From Fibrobacteraceae bacterium (lineage in GTDB: Bacteria; Fibrobacterota; Fibrobacteria; Fibrobacterales; Fibrobacteraceae): 7,916 nt of DNA. A program made the translations under genes and the position numbers. The stretch is taken from the NCBI GenBank assembly GCA_021443045.1, contig JABUUT010000052.1:1-7916 (forward strand), given 5' to 3'. Under the pieces are notes generated by a model, which saw only the letters and a program-made list of their open reading frames with translations, searched no databases and was not told the origin of the DNA. Positions 5,550 through 7,916 of the stretch are shown one piece after another. How positions within the stretch are numbered: position 1 is the first letter of the stretch; each line of letters opens with the position of its first letter.

Positions 5550-6233
5550 TTAGAACACAAAGGTTAGCAAACCAATGGCTGCCGTGCCAGCAGCAATGCC
5601 GTAGAAAATATTTCGATTCAGCTGACGCTCATCAATTTGGTCTTGAGCCATTTTGTATCGGGAATAAGTTTTTTTTGCGTTAGGAAGGTCATTAAACTGG
5701 TCTGCATCTTCCTGAGCCTTGTAATTTTCAAATATGCCAGCACCCACTAAAGTGGCTGTGGCCACAACGGAAGCAACACGAACCCAGGCACGCCAAGACC
5801 AGCTGGCAATTCCAGAGGACTGGGGCACCACGTTGGAAGCCGCCACAGAGGCGGAATCTTGAGCGGGAGTTGGAGAAGCCACAATAGAATCGGATGCAGC
5901 TTGAATGTTTGCAGTTTCTGTGGCAGGAGTGGCGGGAGCGGCAGCTTCGGCCACTGGCGCTGTTGAATCGGCTACCGGAGTTTGTGCTACGGGAACCGCG
6001 GAATCGGAAACAACCGTTTGAACCACTGGATCCGCTGAATCGGAAACTGTGGGAGCGACTTCGGTAACAGCAGGAGCGGCTTCGGTAACAGCGGAAGCGG
6101 TAACGGCTGAGTCAGAAACAGCAGGAGTGGCGGCAGCTTCGGCCACATTCGCTATAGAATCAACTGTTGCTGGATTTTGAGCAGAGGCAAGTGCAGCAAA
6201 CACACCTACAACCATGATAAAAACTTTTTTCAT
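5550..6233 (-). CDS. Exported Ala/Ser/Val/Pro-rich repeat protein with two hydrophobic segments
   Basis: I do not recognise this 227-aa protein as a named family. MKKVFIMVVGVFAALASA is a clear type I signal peptide. Residues 20-140 are low complexity, dominated by Ala, Val, Thr, Ser and Pro, with seven Asp-Ser pairs (25, 41, 65, 77, 89, 115, 126 for the Asp). Three consecutive units near 64-99 are spaced exactly 12 residues. This region is probably an extended, disordered linker. Hydrophobic segments lie at 150-168 and 209-227, separated by a polar, tyrosine-rich helix (170-205), and the chain ends FVF. The start at 6233 is chosen because an AAGGGA site lies 7 nt upstream (6241-6246) and the signal peptide begins there. 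An upstream ATG at 6305 would add 24 residues with no such site and would overlap the divergent gene. It leads the four-gene operon. It may be a periplasm-spanning scaffold, which is inference. Confidence 0.88.
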   Translation of the reverse strand: MKKVFIMVVGVFAALASAQNPATVDSIANVAEAAATPAVSDSAVTASAVTEAAPAVTEVAPTVSDSADPVVQTVVSDSAVPVAQTPVADSTAPVAEAAAPATPATETANIQAASDSIVASPTPAQDSASVAASNVVPQSSGIASWSWRAWVRVASVVATATLVGAGIFENYKAQEDADQFNDLPNAKKTYSRYKMAQDQIDERQLNRNIFYGIAAGTAAIGLLTFVF

Positions 6234-6240
6234 AATAAAA

Positions 6241-6288
6241 TCCCTTTTTAAGGTAACCCTTTCCCCAATATAATAATATATTTGAACT
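6241..6288. promoter_or_regulatory. Divergent promoter region between the envelope operon and tagD
   Basis: Only 55 bp separate the two divergent starts (6234-6288), so both promoters must share or overlap this DNA. On the plus strand TATAAT at 6269-6274 is a perfect -10, with a poor T-rich -35 about 17 nt upstream. Transcription would begin near 6281, giving tagD a leader of about 8 nt and no Shine-Dalgarno. The minus strand also has TATTAT/TATATT choices in the same AT block, but no convincing -35. AAGGGA at 6241-6246 is the ribosome-binding site of the minus-strand gene. Confidence 0.4.
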
Positions 6289-6687
6289 ATGAAGAAAATT
6301 ATCACATACGGTACTTTTGATTTGTTACACTATGGCCACATTAACTTGCTCAAGCGAGCCAAAGCCCTAGGCGATTATCTTATTGTTGCGCTTTCTACCG
6401 ATGAATTTAACTGGAATCAAAAGCAAAAAAAATGCTACTTCAGCTACGAAAAAAGAAAACAGCTGTTGGAAGCCATTCGCTATGTAGATTTGGTAATTCC
6501 CGAAGAAAATTGGGACCAGAAGAAGACTGATGTAAAGGAATACCACGTTGACACCTTTGTGATGGGCGACGATTGGAAGGGCAAATTCGATTTTCTTAAA
6601 GATGAATGTGAAGTGGTATACTTGCCTCGCACTCCCGAAGTCAGCACCACCCAAATTAAAAAAGACTTAGAAGCCCAAAATAAATAG
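6289..6687 (+). CDS. tagD: Glycerol-3-phosphate cytidylyltransferase
   Basis: This enzyme makes CDP-glycerol from CTP and sn-glycerol 3-phosphate in the cytosol. CDP-glycerol is the donor for teichoic-acid-like or glycerol-phosphate-decorated polymers. The 132-aa length matches TagD/GCT. Motifs visible are YGTFDLLHYGH (7-17) with the nucleotide-binding His14 and His17, VALSTDEFN (33-41), FVMGDDWKGKFDFL (90-103), and RTPEVSTT (114-121), which replaces the usual RTxGISTT but keeps Arg, Ser and Thr. The sequence is strongly like Bacillus TagD across its length, as far as I recall it. The start ATG at 6289 gives the standard MKKIITYGTFD N-terminus. A CotH-domain lipoprotein starts 3 nt downstream, so the two are probably one operon. 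In a Gram-negative cell its product would serve a capsule or surface polymer, not wall teichoic acid. No polymerase gene is in view. Confidence 0.95.
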   Translation: MKKIITYGTFDLLHYGHINLLKRAKALGDYLIVALSTDEFNWNQKQKKCYFSYEKRKQLLEAIRYVDLVIPEENWDQKKTDVKEYHVDTFVMGDDWKGKFDFLKDECEVVYLPRTPEVSTTQIKKDLEAQNK

Positions 6688-6690
6688 TTG

Positions 6691-7916
6691 ATGTTCAAAA
6701 TCCATCTGCTGTTATTTTCCATTTTAACTTTTACCCTAGCTTCTTGCGACATTTGGAGCCAAGGTTCTCAAGGAGAGTGGGATTCAGAATACTTGCCTCT
6801 AAACGATGCGGAATACCCCTACGCCGAGCTCCCTCGGTTGGTTATTGAAACAAAAAATTTTTCCCACATTAAAGACAAAGAAACAAAAATTTCGGCCCAT
6901 TTGCAGGTGTATGGGAAAGCAGAACCTATCAGTTCCATAAAGGAACTCACCATTAAAGGCCGGGGCAACTCTTCTTTTGAAATGACCAAGTATGGATACA
7001 AACTGAAATTTTTTAACAAGGTGCCCTTGCTGGGAATGCCCAAAGACAAGGAATGGGACCTGGTACCCAATTTTCGGGACAAGTCCATGGTTCGAAACTA
7101 CGTAACCTACCAACTGGCGGGAATTTTAGGCGACGAGTACAACCCCAAATGCCAATTTGTGGAGCTTTATCTCAACCGCCAATACCTTGGAATTTTTCTG
7201 GTGGTGGAACACGTGAAAGTGGCTGAGCATCGTGTAAACATACCCAAGAACGACTCCAGTTTTCTCTTTGAAAAAACTTCCTTTACATCTACCGATGGGC
7301 AAATGTTCACCTCGTCTATGGGCTACATTTTTAAATTTTGCTCACCCAAGGAACCTTCGCAAGAATCGGTCTCCCTTTTGGAAAATCACATCAACGACTT
7401 TGAACATTTTTTACAGACAAAAAATATATACAAATTAGATTCCATACGCAGCTGGATTGATGTTGAAGATTTTGTACGCTACTACTGGATTCAGGAATTT
7501 TCCAAAAATTTAGATGGATATCGTCGAAGTATTTTTATCACGTGGGTTAAAAACGCTTCAGGTCCTACCCCATTAAAAATGGGGCCCATTTGGGATTTTG
7601 ATCTCACCTATGGAGCATCCAGTTCTAACAAAGTAAGCGCCGAAGGATGGTTCATTCGTAATTATGGCTGGGACCGTTTCTTATTTAAAAACAAGGATTA
7701 TAAAGCATTGGTAAAAGACTATTGGAGAAAGAACCGTAGCACATTTGTAAGTATTTTAGATTCCATAGACAGCAAGTCTGAAGAATTACAAAATGCAGCC
7801 CACAACGAATTTAAGAAATGGCCCACACTCCAAAAAGACGATGCATGGCCCTTCATTGAAAGCTACGACAGCTACGAAGAGGCGGTGGACACCCTGAAAA
7901 GCTGGATTGAACGGCG
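6691..7916 (+). CDS. CotH kinase-domain lipoprotein, cut off at the right edge
   Basis: The open frame runs 408 codons from ATG 6691 to the window end without a stop. Residues 1-19 are a lipoprotein signal with lipobox LASC (Cys19), so the protein is probably anchored to a membrane outside the cytoplasm. CotH proteins have an atypical protein-kinase fold. Bacillus CotH phosphorylates spore-coat proteins. Motifs here are IKGRGNSS (88-95), NFRDKSMVRNYVTYQLA (127-143), VELYLNRQYLGIFLVVEHV (157-175), EKTSF (194-198), SKNLDGYRRS (271-280) and GPIWDFDLTYG (298-308), whose WDFD is the expected metal-binding stretch. The end visible here, EEAVDTLKSWIER, resembles the closing helix of the family, so perhaps little is missing. 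It follows tagD by only 3 nt and has no clear Shine-Dalgarno. A TTG at 6688 is an alternative start that changes little. Substrate unknown. Confidence 0.92.
   Translation, partial: MFKIHLLLFSILTFTLASCDIWSQGSQGEWDSEYLPLNDAEYPYAELPRLVIETKNFSHIKDKETKISAHLQVYGKAEPISSIKELTIKGRGNSSFEMTKYGYKLKFFNKVPLLGMPKDKEWDLVPNFRDKSMVRNYVTYQLAGILGDEYNPKCQFVELYLNRQYLGIFLVVEHVKVAEHRVNIPKNDSSFLFEKTSFTSTDGQMFTSSMGYIFKFCSPKEPSQESVSLLENHINDFEHFLQTKNIYKLDSIRSWIDVEDFVRYYWIQEFSKNLDGYRRSIFITWVKNASGPTPLKMGPIWDFDLTYGASSSNKVSAEGWFIRNYGWDRFLFKNKDYKALVKDYWRKNRSTFVSILDSIDSKSEELQNAAHNEFKKWPTLQKDDAWPFIESYDSYEEAVDTLKSWIER

Noticed and set aside
6277..6284. TATATTTG as a Bacteroidetes-type TAnnTTTG -7 box for tagD
   Set aside because: It matches the consensus, but it is only 4 nt before the ATG, no TTTG box near -33 was identified, and a perfect TATAAT lies just upstream. 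It cannot be preferred from sequence alone.
6234..6305. 24-codon N-terminal extension of the 227-aa gene from an ATG at 6305
   Set aside because: It overlaps the divergent tagD start, lacks a ribosome-binding site and would put 24 residues ahead of a perfect signal peptide. The ATG at 6233 has AAGGGA at 7 nt.
6799..7113. 104-codon minus-strand frame
   Set aside because: It is antisense to the CotH reading frame, which continues unbroken from 6691 to the window end with clear family motifs.

Overview
The window looks like a chromosomal housekeeping and envelope region of a Gram-negative bacterium, most likely a Fibrobacter-type organism. This is inferred from gene style: AT-rich intergenic DNA, weak Shine-Dalgarno sites, an outer-membrane-like barrel fused to SppA, a CotH lipoprotein, and small hairpin repeats that read ctggatcc...ggatgaca. 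No marker gene was compared, so the genus is tentative.

Layout. (1) Positions 1-217 hold no gene. They contain two copies of a covarying hairpin repeat plus short tandem duplications. (2) Positions 218-1221, minus strand, hold a ribosomal protein operon: promoter, rplM (L13), rpsI (S9) and a strong intrinsic terminator. rpsI has no ATG, GTG or TTG at its conserved N-terminus. The only start that fits is ATC at 689-687, with a good Shine-Dalgarno upstream. (3) Positions 1222-1335 are intergenic, with an AT-rich hairpin. (4) Positions 1336-6233, minus strand, hold four tightly packed genes for exported or membrane proteins. In transcription order they are a 227-aa Ala/Ser/Val-rich exported protein, a 780-aa barrel-SppA fusion, a 351-aa CNNM/CBS transporter-like protein, and a 264-aa cysteine-containing exported protein of unknown function. 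Gaps are 11 and 13 nt, then a 4-nt ATGA overlap. (5) A 55-bp divergent promoter region lies at 6234-6288. (6) From 6289 on the plus strand come tagD (glycerol-3-phosphate cytidylyltransferase) and, 3 nt later, a CotH-domain lipoprotein that runs off the right edge.

How the genes fit together. rplM-rpsI is the usual L13-S9 pair. The four-gene minus operon looks envelope-centred: membrane proteolysis, a possible divalent-cation transport or tolerance protein, and two exported proteins. The divergent pair suggests surface glycopolymer chemistry (CDP-glycerol synthesis) next to a secreted protein-kinase-fold lipoprotein. The shared role of each group is inference from gene order only.
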